NCBI GenBank assembly: GCA_034428435.1
Contig: DAOUHY010000121.1
Span: 1 to 64,000, forward strand
DNA: 64,000 nucleotides
DNA from: Bin5 sp034428435
GTDB taxonomy: Bacteria; Chloroflexota; Anaerolineae; Caldilineales; Caldilineaceae
Direction of reading: 5' to 3'
The position numbers and the translations under genes were made by a program. Of this stretch, positions 1-8,231 are shown in pieces (position 1 is the first letter of the stretch; each line of letters begins with the position of its first letter). The notes beneath the pieces were generated by a model. It ran no database searches. It was not told the origin of the DNA and saw nothing but the letters and a program-made list of their open reading frames with translations.

Positions 1-152
1 GCTTGTGTGCTCGACTCTACACCAAATTGACTGCACATACCCTCTGCATCTATATCAACCGTCTCTTGGGCGCACCTGAATATCTGAAAATCAAGAAATT
101 GGCCTTTCCCAACTAGCATAACGCCCCAATACGAAGCTGCCGCAAACCTCCT

Positions 153-203
153 CTTAACCGATCTTTAAATCCCCATTTACATCTCCTGTACTTCGCCTTA
201 ATC
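153..203 (+). promoter_or_regulatory. Pho-box-like direct-repeat array before winged-helix gene
   Basis: TTAAC-like cores start at 154 (TTAAC), 165 (TTAAA), 176 (TTTAC) and 198 (TTAAT). The first three are 11 bp apart and the last is 22 bp on, so all sit on the same helical face. PhoB/PhoP-family regulators bind direct repeats with this period. The array lies about 150 bp upstream of the gene at 352, and a similar array precedes pstS. Recognition by a Pho regulator is inferred from spacing and from the pst operon nearby. The rest of 1-351 holds no gene that I can support. Confidence 0.4.
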
Positions 204-351
204 AGGTGGCGTTAGTCTGCTATCTGATATGAAGACAACAAGAAATCAGTTTCGCCCAGATGAGAACTAAATGCCGCGGGTTGCGCCTGCTACGAGCGGT
301 GAAAGTGACAGGGCTATGCGAACTGGGAGACACGAAAGGAAAGGGTGGCAA

Positions 352-630
352 ATGCTGCCAGCTTCACTCGAAAGGTTCATTTTGCAAAGAAAGATCGACT
401 CGTTTCACAAGATCTGGTGCCTCCTGTTTCTGCACCAGCACTCAGCCGACTACAAGTTTAGCCGAGATAACGTGCGCCAGGTGACCTTTACGGATGCGCC
501 GACGCTGGATGAAGCAGTAGACGACCTTCACGACGCAGGGTTGTTGGTATCGACAGGAGAGGCACTAAGCCTCAATTGCCACCCGTGCCGGCTGCAGTAT
601 GCCTCTTGGACTACGGGGGAACTTTCCTGA
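352..630 (+). CDS. small winged-helix-like protein, hypothetical
   Basis: This 92-residue protein is of no family I can name firmly. The ATG at 352 is chosen because GGAAAGG lies about 9 bases upstream; an in-frame ATG at 271 would add a compositionally odd leader. The pattern (IDSFHKIWCLLFLHQH, then a DNVRQV segment, then LDEAVDDLHDAGLLV) resembles the helix-helix-recognition-helix layout of small winged-helix proteins, ending in the typical 'L..L..aGLL' turn. The C-terminus carries two cysteines (NCHPC). It is preceded by a TTAAC-type repeat array and followed 246 bp later by pstS, so a link to phosphate control is possible but unproven. Confidence 0.45.
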   Translation: MLPASLERFILQRKIDSFHKIWCLLFLHQHSADYKFSRDNVRQVTFTDAPTLDEAVDDLHDAGLLVSTGEALSLNCHPCRLQYASWTTGELS

Positions 631-652
631 ACTGTGCATAGAGCATTTGGGC

Positions 653-739
653 GTTAATGGACTATTAACGTGACGACTAATGGTTGTTAACGCCTGCGCC
701 GTGTTTAATCACAGGTCATTAACCTGATAGAGATATGAT
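653..739 (+). promoter_or_regulatory. Pho-box-like array and -10 of the pst operon
   Basis: Cores start at 654 (TTAAT), 665 (TTAAC), 677 (CTAAT) and 687 (TTAAC), which is three helical turns over 33 bp. Further cores lie at 705 (TTAAT) and 719 (TTAAC). A -10-like TATGAT (734-739) starts about 10 bp after the last core, with no good -35. That layout is expected where a PhoB-type activator replaces the -35 contact. pstS starts at 877, leaving a long leader of roughly 130 bases. Repeats and spacing are seen directly; activation under phosphate limitation is inferred from PhoB/PhoP sites in other bacteria. Confidence 0.55.
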
Positions 740-876
740 GGCAACAGTGGTTGATACGTCTTTCGATTTCTCGAATGTGAGGACATGAGTCTCACGGGCA
801 TGGCGTCCACGCGGGATTCAATGCGGCATCATGCGACAGTAAATCGGCCACCCATCCAAACTTCAGAGGAGCATAC

Positions 877-1887
877 ATGCGTCGAGTATTGTTAGTATGG
901 TATTTGATAGCCGCCTTGGTGCTGGCAGCGTGCGGCGGGTCAGACGAAGAGACGGCTCGAGCCGATGAGCCAGCCATAGAAGTGCAGACTGTGGCTGGGA
1001 GTTCGACCGCGGACGGACTACCTGAGGTGAATCCTCTGGAAGTGACAGGCGACATAATCACAGCGGGTAGCTCCACTGTCTTCCCCCTGTCCGAAGCGAT
1101 GGCCGAGCGCTTTAGGGACGAAGGGTACGCCCACAACATCACTGTCGACAGCATCGGCAGCGGCGCCGGTTTCGAGCGCTTCTGCGTTGCCGGTGAATCG
1201 GACATCTCCAATGCCAGCCGGCCCATCAGCGACTCCGAACGAGAATCATGCGGGGCCATCGACCGCGTCCCGATTGAGTTTCGCGTCGGCACCGATGCGC
1301 TGGCCGTTACCGTCAGCAAGGACAATGAGTTCGTCGACAATCTGTCCATGGAGCAGCTGGCGCTGGTCTTCTCCACCGCCACCACTTGGGCAGATGTCAA
1401 CCCCGACTGGCCGAAGGAGCCGATTCAGCGCTTCAGCCCGGGAACCGACAGCGGTACTTTCGACTACTTCGTCGAAGAGGTCTTCGACAAGGACAAGGAG
1501 CCAATCCTGAGTGCCGAGGCCATCCAGTTGTCCGAGGATGACAACGTCCTCGTCCAGGGTGTTACCGGCAGTCCCTACGCCGTCGGCTACTTTGGCTACG
1601 CCTACTACCAGGAAAACGCCGACACGCTGAAGATTGTCGCCATCAGCGGCGTCGAGGCCACTGCGGCCAACGTCGACAACGGCAGCTACCCGCTTGCCCG
1701 CCCGCTCTACATCTACTCGGATGCAGGCATCATGGCCGAGAAGCCCCAGGTTGCTGCCTTCATCAACTTCTACCTGGCCTATGTCAACGAGGAGGTCGAG
1801 CGCGTCGGCTACTTCCCGGCTGAAGGTTCCGTTCTTGAGGCCGCCAAGCAGAGCCTCCTTGACGCAATGAAGGCTATGCAGCAATAG
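877..1887 (+). CDS. pstS: phosphate ABC transporter substrate-binding lipoprotein PstS
   Basis: Extracytoplasmic phosphate-binding protein that feeds the PstCAB importer. A hydrophobic leader ends in the lipobox LAAC, with the lipidated cysteine at residue 19, so the protein is anchored outside the membrane. The PBP-like fold shows AGSSTVFPLSEAMAERF, then GSGAGFERF and SDISNASRPI, the loops that bind phosphate in PstS proteins. Its 336 residues are normal for the family. The start has a strong AGAGGAGC about 5 bases upstream. It is the first gene of pstSCAB-arsC-phoU, behind a Pho-box-like array; a 228-bp gap with a hairpin separates it from pstC. Confidence 0.95.
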   Translation: MRRVLLVWYLIAALVLAACGGSDEETARADEPAIEVQTVAGSSTADGLPEVNPLEVTGDIITAGSSTVFPLSEAMAERFRDEGYAHNITVDSIGSGAGFERFCVAGESDISNASRPISDSERESCGAIDRVPIEFRVGTDALAVTVSKDNEFVDNLSMEQLALVFSTATTWADVNPDWPKEPIQRFSPGTDSGTFDYFVEEVFDKDKEPILSAEAIQLSEDDNVLVQGVTGSPYAVGYFGYAYYQENADTLKIVAISGVEATAANVDNGSYPLARPLYIYSDAGIMAEKPQVAAFINFYLAYVNEEVERVGYFPAEGSVLEAAKQSLLDAMKAMQQ

Positions 1888-1940
1888 ATCGATTCGACTT
1901 CTGTGGCTCGCGCCAGCAGGCCAGATGTGAAATTGGAAGA

Positions 1941-1972
1941 GTTGGGGATCGGGACTAATTTCCGTCCCCAAC
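1941..1972 (+). other. intercistronic hairpin between pstS and pstC
   Basis: GTTGGGGA (1941-1948) pairs with TCCCCAAC (1965-1972), and an inner CGG/CCG extends the stem past a one-base bulge around a 9-base loop. No T-tract follows, so it is not a standard intrinsic terminator. Such hairpins after a binding-protein gene commonly stabilise or separate the abundant upstream mRNA. Probable role: higher pstS than pstCAB expression. Confidence 0.5.
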
Positions 1973-2115
1973 GTTCCCAATTGAAGTCCATAGGATAAGA
2001 CTAGCCGCAATTGAAGGCCGAATTGCGTCTTGCATGAGGGCTGTGGCCAGGCCGTAAAGATGCATCGCATTTTAGCCTGCGCAAGCCGGTAACCTTGAAG
2101 ATACGAGAGAAGACC

Positions 2116-3126
2116 ATGACACGATCGGCGCCAGTTGCACAGGCTGCCATTTCTGCTGAGTCGATGCGCGGGCCAGTGGAAGGCGCGGAGAGTGGAGGCG
2201 ATACCGTCCTGGGCGGAGGACCCCAGATGGAACTGAGGCGCAAGCCCAGAATTGCCGAGTCGATTATTCAGGGCTTTCTCTTCCTCTGCGGCGCCATTTC
2301 AATCCTAACAACGTTGGGCATCGTCTATATTCTTGGGCGTGAGTCACTTCTGTTTTTCGCCAGTGAGGAAGTAAACCTACTGAAGTTTTTCGGTGGAACC
2401 GAATGGCAGCCCGCCATAGGAAGGTTCGGGATCTGGCCGCTGGTGACCGCCACCCTTATGGCGAGCCTGATCGCGATGGTCGTGGCGCTGCCAATAGGTC
2501 TTTGCGTAGCAATCTACCTGAGCGAATATGCACCTCAGCGGACGAGAAGCATTTTGAAACCTATTCTTGAAGTATTGGCGGGGATCCCAACCGTCGTTTA
2601 CGGGTATTTCGCCCTGACATTTATGACGCCACTGCTGCGCGAAATTTTTGGCCGTGATGTGGTGGAGATCTACAACACTGCTTCCGCCGGTATCGTCATC
2701 GGCATTCTGGTGATTCCGCTCGTCAGTTCGATGAGCGAGGATGCATTGCGCGCTGTGCCAGGTTCGCTGCGCCAAGCCTCTTATGGACTAGGAGCCACGA
2801 GACTTGAAACGGCTCTACGAATCGTGTTGCCGGCGGCGCTTTCCGGCGTGGCAGCGGCCTTCATCGTGGCCATTTCCCGTGCGATTGGGGAGACAATGAT
2901 CGTCGCCATCGCGGCGGGCGCCGGCCCAAATTTCACCTTCTCACCGTTTCGGGCCGCCGAAACGATGACAGGGCACATTGTGCGAATCAGTGGAGGCGAC
3001 CTCAGTTACGATTCGATCGACTACAACAGCATCTTTGCGATCGGTCTGATACTTTTTCTGCTGACTCTTAGCCTCAATGTCCTGAGTCAGTGGATAGTGC
3101 GCCGCTTTCGCGAGGAGTACGAGTGA
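2116..3126 (+). CDS. pstC: phosphate ABC transporter permease PstC
   Basis: Membrane permease subunit that pairs with PstA. The ATG at 2116 is preferred to an in-frame TTG at 2095 because GAGAGAAG lies just upstream; this gives 336 residues. After a variable cytoplasmic leader come a first membrane segment (GFLFLCGAISILTTLGIVYIL) and a BPD-type permease domain with WPLVTATLMASLIAMVVALPIG, GIPTVVYGYFAL and the EAA-like loop LRQASYGLGATRLET, which docks on PstB. The final TGA overlaps the pstA ATG (TGATG), so the two are probably translationally coupled. Confidence 0.93.
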   Translation: MTRSAPVAQAAISAESMRGPVEGAESGGDTVLGGGPQMELRRKPRIAESIIQGFLFLCGAISILTTLGIVYILGRESLLFFASEEVNLLKFFGGTEWQPAIGRFGIWPLVTATLMASLIAMVVALPIGLCVAIYLSEYAPQRTRSILKPILEVLAGIPTVVYGYFALTFMTPLLREIFGRDVVEIYNTASAGIVIGILVIPLVSSMSEDALRAVPGSLRQASYGLGATRLETALRIVLPAALSGVAAAFIVAISRAIGETMIVAIAAGAGPNFTFSPFRAAETMTGHIVRISGGDLSYDSIDYNSIFAIGLILFLLTLSLNVLSQWIVRRFREEYE

Positions 3127-4418
3127 TGGGACTCAACCAACAGAAGACCGCTGGCCAGGATGCGGGCGGGATGATGCCCTCAGGTCCTGCCTACCATGAT
3201 CGGGTGGTAGCGCGACAGCGTCGAGGGAGGGCTTGGGCGGTAATCTTTCAGGCTGCGATGCTTGCCGGAATCATTGCCTTGTGCGCTCTTCTCTTGAACA
3301 TCCTCAATCAGTCCTTCGGCTACGTTGCAATCGTCAACAATATCAATCCCGCTGAGCTGGCCGTTGACGGCGCGCCGCTGGACAGGCTGCCCAAAGGTAT
3401 TCTGGTGGAGATTCTGGAGGCGAATGTTTCGGCGGGGTTGATGAGGCGATATGAACATGACACGCCATTCAGCGAGAGAAGCCGCGAGAACGTCCACGAG
3501 TTGATTCTTGAGCGGGTGGTAGAGCCACAGGTACAGGCGACCTGGGGGCTGTTCGACTCACTGTTCGCGCGTGGGAGCGTCTTTGCAGAGGCTGAAGAGC
3601 GCTATCCGGGATCTGATGTGTACTTCCGTAGCTGGCTAACGACCAGTTTCATCAGTAAGTCGCAGTCGAGCGAACCGCTGCGCGCCGGCGTTCGCACCGC
3701 GATATTCGGCTCCTTGTGGGTGGTTGCCATCACAGTTCTCTTTTCCTTTCCCATTGGCGTAGGGGCAGCGATCTACCTGGAAGAGTACGCACACAAAGAG
3801 CGCATACTCAATCGGTTGATCCAGACCAACATCAATAATCTGGCAGGCGTACCGTCGATAATTTACGGTATGTTAGGGCTGGCGATATTCGTTCGCATTC
3901 TGGAAGTGTTCACAAGCGGCGCGTTTCTTGGCGTGAATGACCAGTCCACCGCTAACGGGCGCACAATTGTATCGGCCGGATTGACTCTTGGACTGCTGAT
4001 TCTCCCGCTCATCATAATAAACGGTCAGGAGGCGATTCGAGCCGTCCCCAGTTCTCTGCGGCAGGCGGGCTTCGGACTAGGGGCCACGCACTGGCAGGTG
4101 ATTTGGCATCACGTCTTGCCGAGCGCCATGCCCGGCATCCTGACGGGAACAATCCTGGCAGTTAGCAGGGCGATTGGCGAGACGGCCCCGCTGGTCGTTG
4201 TCGGTGCCTCAACTTTCATCGCCCTGGATCCCAGCGGGCCTTTCTCAAAATTTACGGTTCTGCCTATCCAGATATATCAGTGGACATCGCGACCGCAAGA
4301 CGAATTCCGCAATCTGGCCGCGGCAGCTATTCTGGTCCTTCTGATTCTTCTATTGTCCTTAAACGCATCCGCAGTGCTGCTGCGAAATCGCTTTGACCGC
4401 GGTCAGGCCAGCGCCTAG
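3126..4418 (+). CDS. pstA: phosphate ABC transporter permease PstA, with long extracytoplasmic insertion
   Basis: Second permease subunit. The ATG overlaps the pstC stop and has GAGGAG upstream. At 430 residues it is much longer than the usual 280-300. The excess is a polar stretch of roughly 120 residues (about 72-190) between the first membrane helix and the permease core (SLWVVAITVLFSFPIGVGAAI onward), predicted to lie outside the membrane. The core has GVPSIIYGMLGLA and the coupling loop LRQAGFGLGATHWQ. Function is assigned by operon position and core motifs. The role of the insertion is unknown; contact with PstS is one possibility. Confidence 0.92.
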   Translation: MGLNQQKTAGQDAGGMMPSGPAYHDRVVARQRRGRAWAVIFQAAMLAGIIALCALLLNILNQSFGYVAIVNNINPAELAVDGAPLDRLPKGILVEILEANVSAGLMRRYEHDTPFSERSRENVHELILERVVEPQVQATWGLFDSLFARGSVFAEAEERYPGSDVYFRSWLTTSFISKSQSSEPLRAGVRTAIFGSLWVVAITVLFSFPIGVGAAIYLEEYAHKERILNRLIQTNINNLAGVPSIIYGMLGLAIFVRILEVFTSGAFLGVNDQSTANGRTIVSAGLTLGLLILPLIIINGQEAIRAVPSSLRQAGFGLGATHWQVIWHHVLPSAMPGILTGTILAVSRAIGETAPLVVVGASTFIALDPSGPFSKFTVLPIQIYQWTSRPQDEFRNLAAAAILVLLILLLSLNASAVLLRNRFDRGQASA

Positions 4419-4434
4419 AGGAGTTTCTGACATT

Positions 4435-5268
4435 ATGACAGTCGCTATTGGTCGCCCTTCCCAGGTCCAGGTCAAAAACGGCAGTTCGTATCCCAATGGG
4501 TGGGGAAGGTATGCAATCGAAGTCGAAAAGATGCACGTCTATTACGGTGACTTTTGCGCTGTACGCGACGTGGAAATGAAAGTACCTACCAACAAGATTA
4601 CCGCGATAATCGGACCTTCAGGGTGCGGCAAGAGTACGGTCCTGCGCTGTTTCAACCGCATGAACGATCTGATCTCCAGGGCTCGTATCGAAGGTGTGGT
4701 CCTGTTTCAGGGGCAGAACATCTACGATGACGACGTAGACCCGGTGGAAGTGCGGCGGCGTATCGGTATGGTATTTCAGAAACCGAACCCTTTTCCAAAG
4801 ACGATCTATGAGAACGTGGCCTGGGGAACACGCATCAACGGATTCCGCGGCGACATGGACGATATGGTTGAAAGGGCCTTGCGGTCAGCTGCATTGTGGG
4901 ACGAGGTAAAGGACAAGCTGCAACAGAGCGCTCTCGGGCTATCCGGCGGACAACAGCAGCGGCTGTGCATCGCGAGGGCAATCGCAGTGGAGCCGGAGAT
5001 AATACTTATGGACGAGCCCGCCTCGGCCCTGGATCCGATTGCGACGCTACGTATCGAAGATTTAATGAAGGAGCTTTCAGAGAAATATACTATAATAGTC
5101 GTAACGCACAACATGCAGCAGGCAGCCCGGATTTCCGATTACACAGCCTTCTTCAGCGTGGACGACAGAAGGACCGGAAATCTGATAGAGTTCGACGACA
5201 CTGAAAAGATCTTCACGAATCCGAGTCAGAAGAGGACAGAAGACTATATTACGGGCCGGTTCGGCTAA
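4435..5268 (+). CDS. pstB: phosphate ABC transporter ATP-binding protein PstB
   Basis: Cytoplasmic ATPase of the phosphate importer, 277 residues from the ATG at 4435 (GAGGAG lies about 12 bases upstream, close to the pstA stop). The Walker A is GPSGCGKST (60-68), the Q-loop lies in VFQKPNPFPKTIYENV, the signature is LSGGQQQR (169-176), and the Walker B is ILMDEPASALD with the catalytic Glu at 194. KPNPFPK and the ending TEDYITGRFG are typical of PstB rather than of other ABC ATPases. An arsenate reductase follows 26 bp later. Confidence 0.95.
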   Translation: MTVAIGRPSQVQVKNGSSYPNGWGRYAIEVEKMHVYYGDFCAVRDVEMKVPTNKITAIIGPSGCGKSTVLRCFNRMNDLISRARIEGVVLFQGQNIYDDDVDPVEVRRRIGMVFQKPNPFPKTIYENVAWGTRINGFRGDMDDMVERALRSAALWDEVKDKLQQSALGLSGGQQQRLCIARAIAVEPEIILMDEPASALDPIATLRIEDLMKELSEKYTIIVVTHNMQQAARISDYTAFFSVDDRRTGNLIEFDDTEKIFTNPSQKRTEDYITGRFG

Positions 5269-5294
5269 GCTCACACACTGCAATTGGAGTCAAC

Positions 5295-5720
5295 ATGAGC
5301 GTCGACAAGAAGCGCGTTCTCATACTTTGCACAGGCAACTCCTGCCGGAGTCAGATGGCTGAAGGGCTTGTCAATGCCTATCTTGGCGAGGCGTGGCAGG
5401 CGTTTTCGGCCGGCACTGCACCTTCAGGCATGGTTCATCCGCTTGCTGTGCGGGCGATGGCGGAACTCGATATCGACATTAGTCTGGGCACCACTGAGTC
5501 AGTCGACATCTATCGAGAGTTGCAGCCGGACCTGGTTGTCACGGTCTGCGACAATGCGGCCAGAAACTGCCCAGTCTGGCTAGGTGATGAGGAAGTCAAG
5601 CACATGCCGTTTGACGATCCAACAGAGCTAATCGGAAGTGATTCAGAAAGGATCTCAGCCTGCAGGCAGGTGCGGGATCTGATGCGTGACAGGCTACTCC
5701 CCTATCTTCAGAATCGATAG
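5295..5720 (+). CDS. arsC: arsenate reductase, thioredoxin-coupled ArsC type (LMW phosphatase fold)
   Basis: Probably reduces arsenate to arsenite. The P-loop CTGNSCRS begins at Cys12, and the DP motif lies in MPFDDP. Cys85 and Cys92 are seven residues apart, matching the redox pair Cys82/Cys89 of plasmid pI258 ArsC, with Cys12 in place of Cys10. All three catalytic cysteines are therefore present, which favours reductase over simple tyrosine phosphatase. The length of 141 is near the family norm. The ATG has GGAG upstream. It sits between pstB and phoU, so it is likely induced with phosphate uptake, through which arsenate also enters. Confidence 0.85.
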   Translation: MSVDKKRVLILCTGNSCRSQMAEGLVNAYLGEAWQAFSAGTAPSGMVHPLAVRAMAELDIDISLGTTESVDIYRELQPDLVVTVCDNAARNCPVWLGDEEVKHMPFDDPTELIGSDSERISACRQVRDLMRDRLLPYLQNR

Positions 5721-5746
5721 TCCTTCGGAAGGAAAGGAGACCATCG

Positions 5747-6415
5747 ATGGGACAGCTCCTGCGAACCTCATTTGCGCGTGAGTTGGAGACACTTCAGACC
5801 GATACGTTGATGCTCGGTAGCATGGTAATTCAGGCGCTGAAGGAGTCAGTTGAAGCGTTGCGGCAAAGGGATATGGAGACTGCCAAGCGACTTATCAAAG
5901 AAGATGAAGTGATCAATAAGAAGCGGTTTGAAATTGAGGCAGACTGCCTGCGGTTGATAGCGACGCAGCAGCCTATGGCGGGAGATTTGCGTCTAATCGC
6001 AGCTGTGTTGGAAATAAGTACGGAGTTGGAGCGGATTGGGGACTACGCAAAGGGCATCGGACGGATAATCCTATTAATCGGTCCGGAGGCACTGATAAAG
6101 CCGCTGGTAGATATACCTCGCATGTGCGATATCGCTACGAAAATGCTACAACAGGCCCTCGATGCATTCCTAAACCAGGACTTGGAAGCCGCGAGAAGGA
6201 TTCCATTGCAAGACGATGAGGTCGACGCCCTCTACAACCAGGTCCATCGTGACCTCATCGCGATGATTCTGGAGGACACGTCGTTGATAGATCGCTGCAA
6301 CTACCTTCTTTGGGCCGCGCACAATCTTGAACGGGCTGCGGACAGAGTGACGAACATTTGCGAGCGAATCATCTTTACCGTAACCGGCGAATTCATTGAA
6401 TTTGACATGAACTGA
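5747..6415 (+). CDS. phoU: phosphate transport regulator PhoU
   Basis: Cytoplasmic helical protein that links PstB activity to Pho signalling. Its 222 residues form two PhoU repeats, each carrying an E/D-rich helix bundle: the first with DEVINKKRFEIEADCLRLIATQQPMAGDLR and the second with DDEVDALYNQVHRDLIAMI, both around conserved metal-binding acidic positions. The end LERAADRVTNICERIIF is diagnostic. GGAGACC precedes the ATG. It is the last gene of the pst operon; no phoR/phoB pair is adjacent, though a two-component pair of similar type lies at 32.7-34.8 kb. Confidence 0.93.
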   Translation: MGQLLRTSFARELETLQTDTLMLGSMVIQALKESVEALRQRDMETAKRLIKEDEVINKKRFEIEADCLRLIATQQPMAGDLRLIAAVLEISTELERIGDYAKGIGRIILLIGPEALIKPLVDIPRMCDIATKMLQQALDAFLNQDLEAARRIPLQDDEVDALYNQVHRDLIAMILEDTSLIDRCNYLLWAAHNLERAADRVTNICERIIFTVTGEFIEFDMN

Positions 6416-6965
6416 GGCAGGAAAGGCCAGTCTACCTCGGAAAACAGTCGCGATTCCCTCTTTAATTTCTTCGATAATCTACCTCCTCGGCAAGGATCAG
6501 GCCACAGAATGAGGTTTGGTGGCCAGTGTACGACACTCCTGTTACCTTGTTTGGTTCGGCTGGTCGCAAAGCACAGAGGGTGCCTCCTTCCCAATGGTAC
6601 GGCGTTGCGGGGAACGCATTCACGGCTGTGGGCGGAATGCCTTTCTTTCAGGTTCTTGCTCTTGCAAAGAGGTTGACGGAGGGGGGAGCATCGTATAGAA
6701 TGGTGGCAACTTGTGCCTGGTTCATGTAGTTGTCATCCAAAGCAAAACAGGAGTTTGCAATAATCGAGAGTTTCCCTTATCATTCGGGACGCAAGCACCG
6801 GAATCCCCTCCAACCTTTGATTTGGGAGCATTGTCTCAGTTTGCAGTTGATGGTACAATCCGCGCTGATCCAGCCAGCGGGATTGATCATAGACGGACGT
6901 GTTTTCCGCACTCTTGCAGAAATCAATCATTACTCTTTTCCTTGACCGCCCTTAGGAGGTATGAA
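6416..6965. other. 550-bp spacer after the pst operon
   Basis: No convincing gene: the open frames here have no ribosome-binding site and end or drift out of frame before the downstream lipoprotein. The only clear element is the promoter at 6831-6859. A clear terminator after phoU was not seen. Confidence 0.6.
6831..6859 (+). promoter_or_regulatory. sigma-70-type promoter for the lipoprotein at 6966
   Basis: A -35-like TTGTCT (6831-6836) is separated by 17 bp from TACAAT (6854-6859). The -10 is preceded by TGG, giving the extended -10 form TGGTACAAT. The same TGGTACAAT string occurs before the DinB gene at 35095. The leader to the ATG at 6966 is about 100 bases. Confidence 0.55.
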
Positions 6966-7931
6966 ATGCTCAAACGACGTGTGAGGTTCTGGGCCGCTAT
7001 AATGCTCATTGCAGTTATTGCTGTGTCGGGCTGTGCACCGCGCGCCGGCCAGGGAAGTATCGAAGCCGATGCCGACCAATTGGTCATTGACCTGCCTGCG
7101 CTTGTGCTTGACTTTGGTGCGGACGGGATGGCCGCGATTCAGAACGCTGCCCTAGCCGACTTGGTGGGAACTCTTGGCGTACCTCTGGATGTGGCAGTCC
7201 CGGCTGAGATGGTCTTTCTGATGGAGGCCAGCAACATTCAGCACATCCAGGTGAGCAACACACCTGAGGGCTTGCTGCTTCTGGTCAACGGCCGTAGTAT
7301 TCCGAATATCAGCTATGATGGAGATTCGCTGAGTGCGCTGCCTGGAACGCTCAGCACATTCGGCATGGTCATCCCAATGGCAGACCTACTCTTTGCGCTG
7401 GTGGACCGAATTGGGATTGGCGTAATAGCCCGCTTCCCGGTTGCGCCTGGTGCTGAGGAGATTCCGCTCTTCGTGGAAGGTGACAGCGAAGCAGCGATGG
7501 CTGCCCAGGCCGCGCAGGACGAGTTCCTGGCAGCCGTAGGCACGCCGCCGCGCATCAATCTGCCGATTTTCTACGAGGCGGACGGCAGCTTCAGCATCGG
7601 CGACATGTCGATTGATGAGATGAATGCGATGACCGGCGGAGCGCTTGGGGGTCTTGCCCTGACCATTGGTCAGATCGGTATGGCCGGAGCCCTGGGGATT
7701 TCGCAACTGGGCATCAGCACGAATGTCGACGGGATCACGATTTCCATCGACGGTGACGCCCTGCCGACGTTGGACTGGTCTGACGGCAAAGCCAGCAACC
7801 TAATCGAGCTGATAACAGACATCCCCGTGCTGGACATGGCGATGCCGGGCATGGGTACGATGATGCCCACGATTCTCCAGATTTTGCCGCTCGTCCAGGC
7901 GACAGAGTTCGACCTGACCCTGCATTTCTAG
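6966..7931 (+). CDS. lipoprotein of unknown function
   Basis: Of no family I recognise. The start at 6966 follows TAGGAGGT at near-ideal spacing and gives 321 residues with a lipoprotein leader (membrane stretch AAIMLIAVIAVSGC, lipobox VSGC). The mature part is rich in Ala, Gly, Ile, Leu and Met, with few charged residues. Short amphipathic stretches recur (LPALVLDFGADGMAAI; IPVLDMAMPGMGTMM), and ISQLGISTNVDGITISIDG looks like beta hairpins. It seems to be a beta-rich extracytoplasmic protein. It stands alone with its own promoter and a good terminator, so it is probably monocistronic and well expressed. Confidence 0.75.
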   Translation: MLKRRVRFWAAIMLIAVIAVSGCAPRAGQGSIEADADQLVIDLPALVLDFGADGMAAIQNAALADLVGTLGVPLDVAVPAEMVFLMEASNIQHIQVSNTPEGLLLLVNGRSIPNISYDGDSLSALPGTLSTFGMVIPMADLLFALVDRIGIGVIARFPVAPGAEEIPLFVEGDSEAAMAAQAAQDEFLAAVGTPPRINLPIFYEADGSFSIGDMSIDEMNAMTGGALGGLALTIGQIGMAGALGISQLGISTNVDGITISIDGDALPTLDWSDGKASNLIELITDIPVLDMAMPGMGTMMPTILQILPLVQATEFDLTLHF

Positions 7932-8004
7932 GTCGCCTATCGCCTGATCAGGCCTGGCGGAGAGGAACGCCTGACTAAGTCGGGCAGTCGTCAAGATTGA
8001 AAGG

Positions 8005-8038
8005 AAGAGGAGCGGCGATGAGTGCTGCTCCTCTTTTT
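8005..8038 (+). terminator. rho-independent terminator
   Basis: AAGAGGAGC (8005-8013) pairs with GCTCCTCTT (8027-8035), followed by a T-run. It ends the transcript of the lipoprotein gene 74 bp upstream. Because the stem is flanked by A on one side and T on the other, it may also act on the minus-strand elp3-like gene that ends at 8232. The remaining sequence between 7932 and 8231 holds nothing else I can support. Confidence 0.85.
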
Positions 8039-8231
8039 GCATTGGCTGAAGTGGGACCTGGCGGGAGATTCTGCAGAGATTCAACAAACTGAGGGCGGCC
8101 TGACAGGTGCAGTTTCGGCCGTTTGTGGTCGTTGCACAGGGCCCTCGGCCACGCGGCCGACAAGGTGCAAGTTTCTTGCGCCTTTAGTCTGACATCACCC
8201 TGCTTACATTGAGTAATGGATGTCGATTGAT

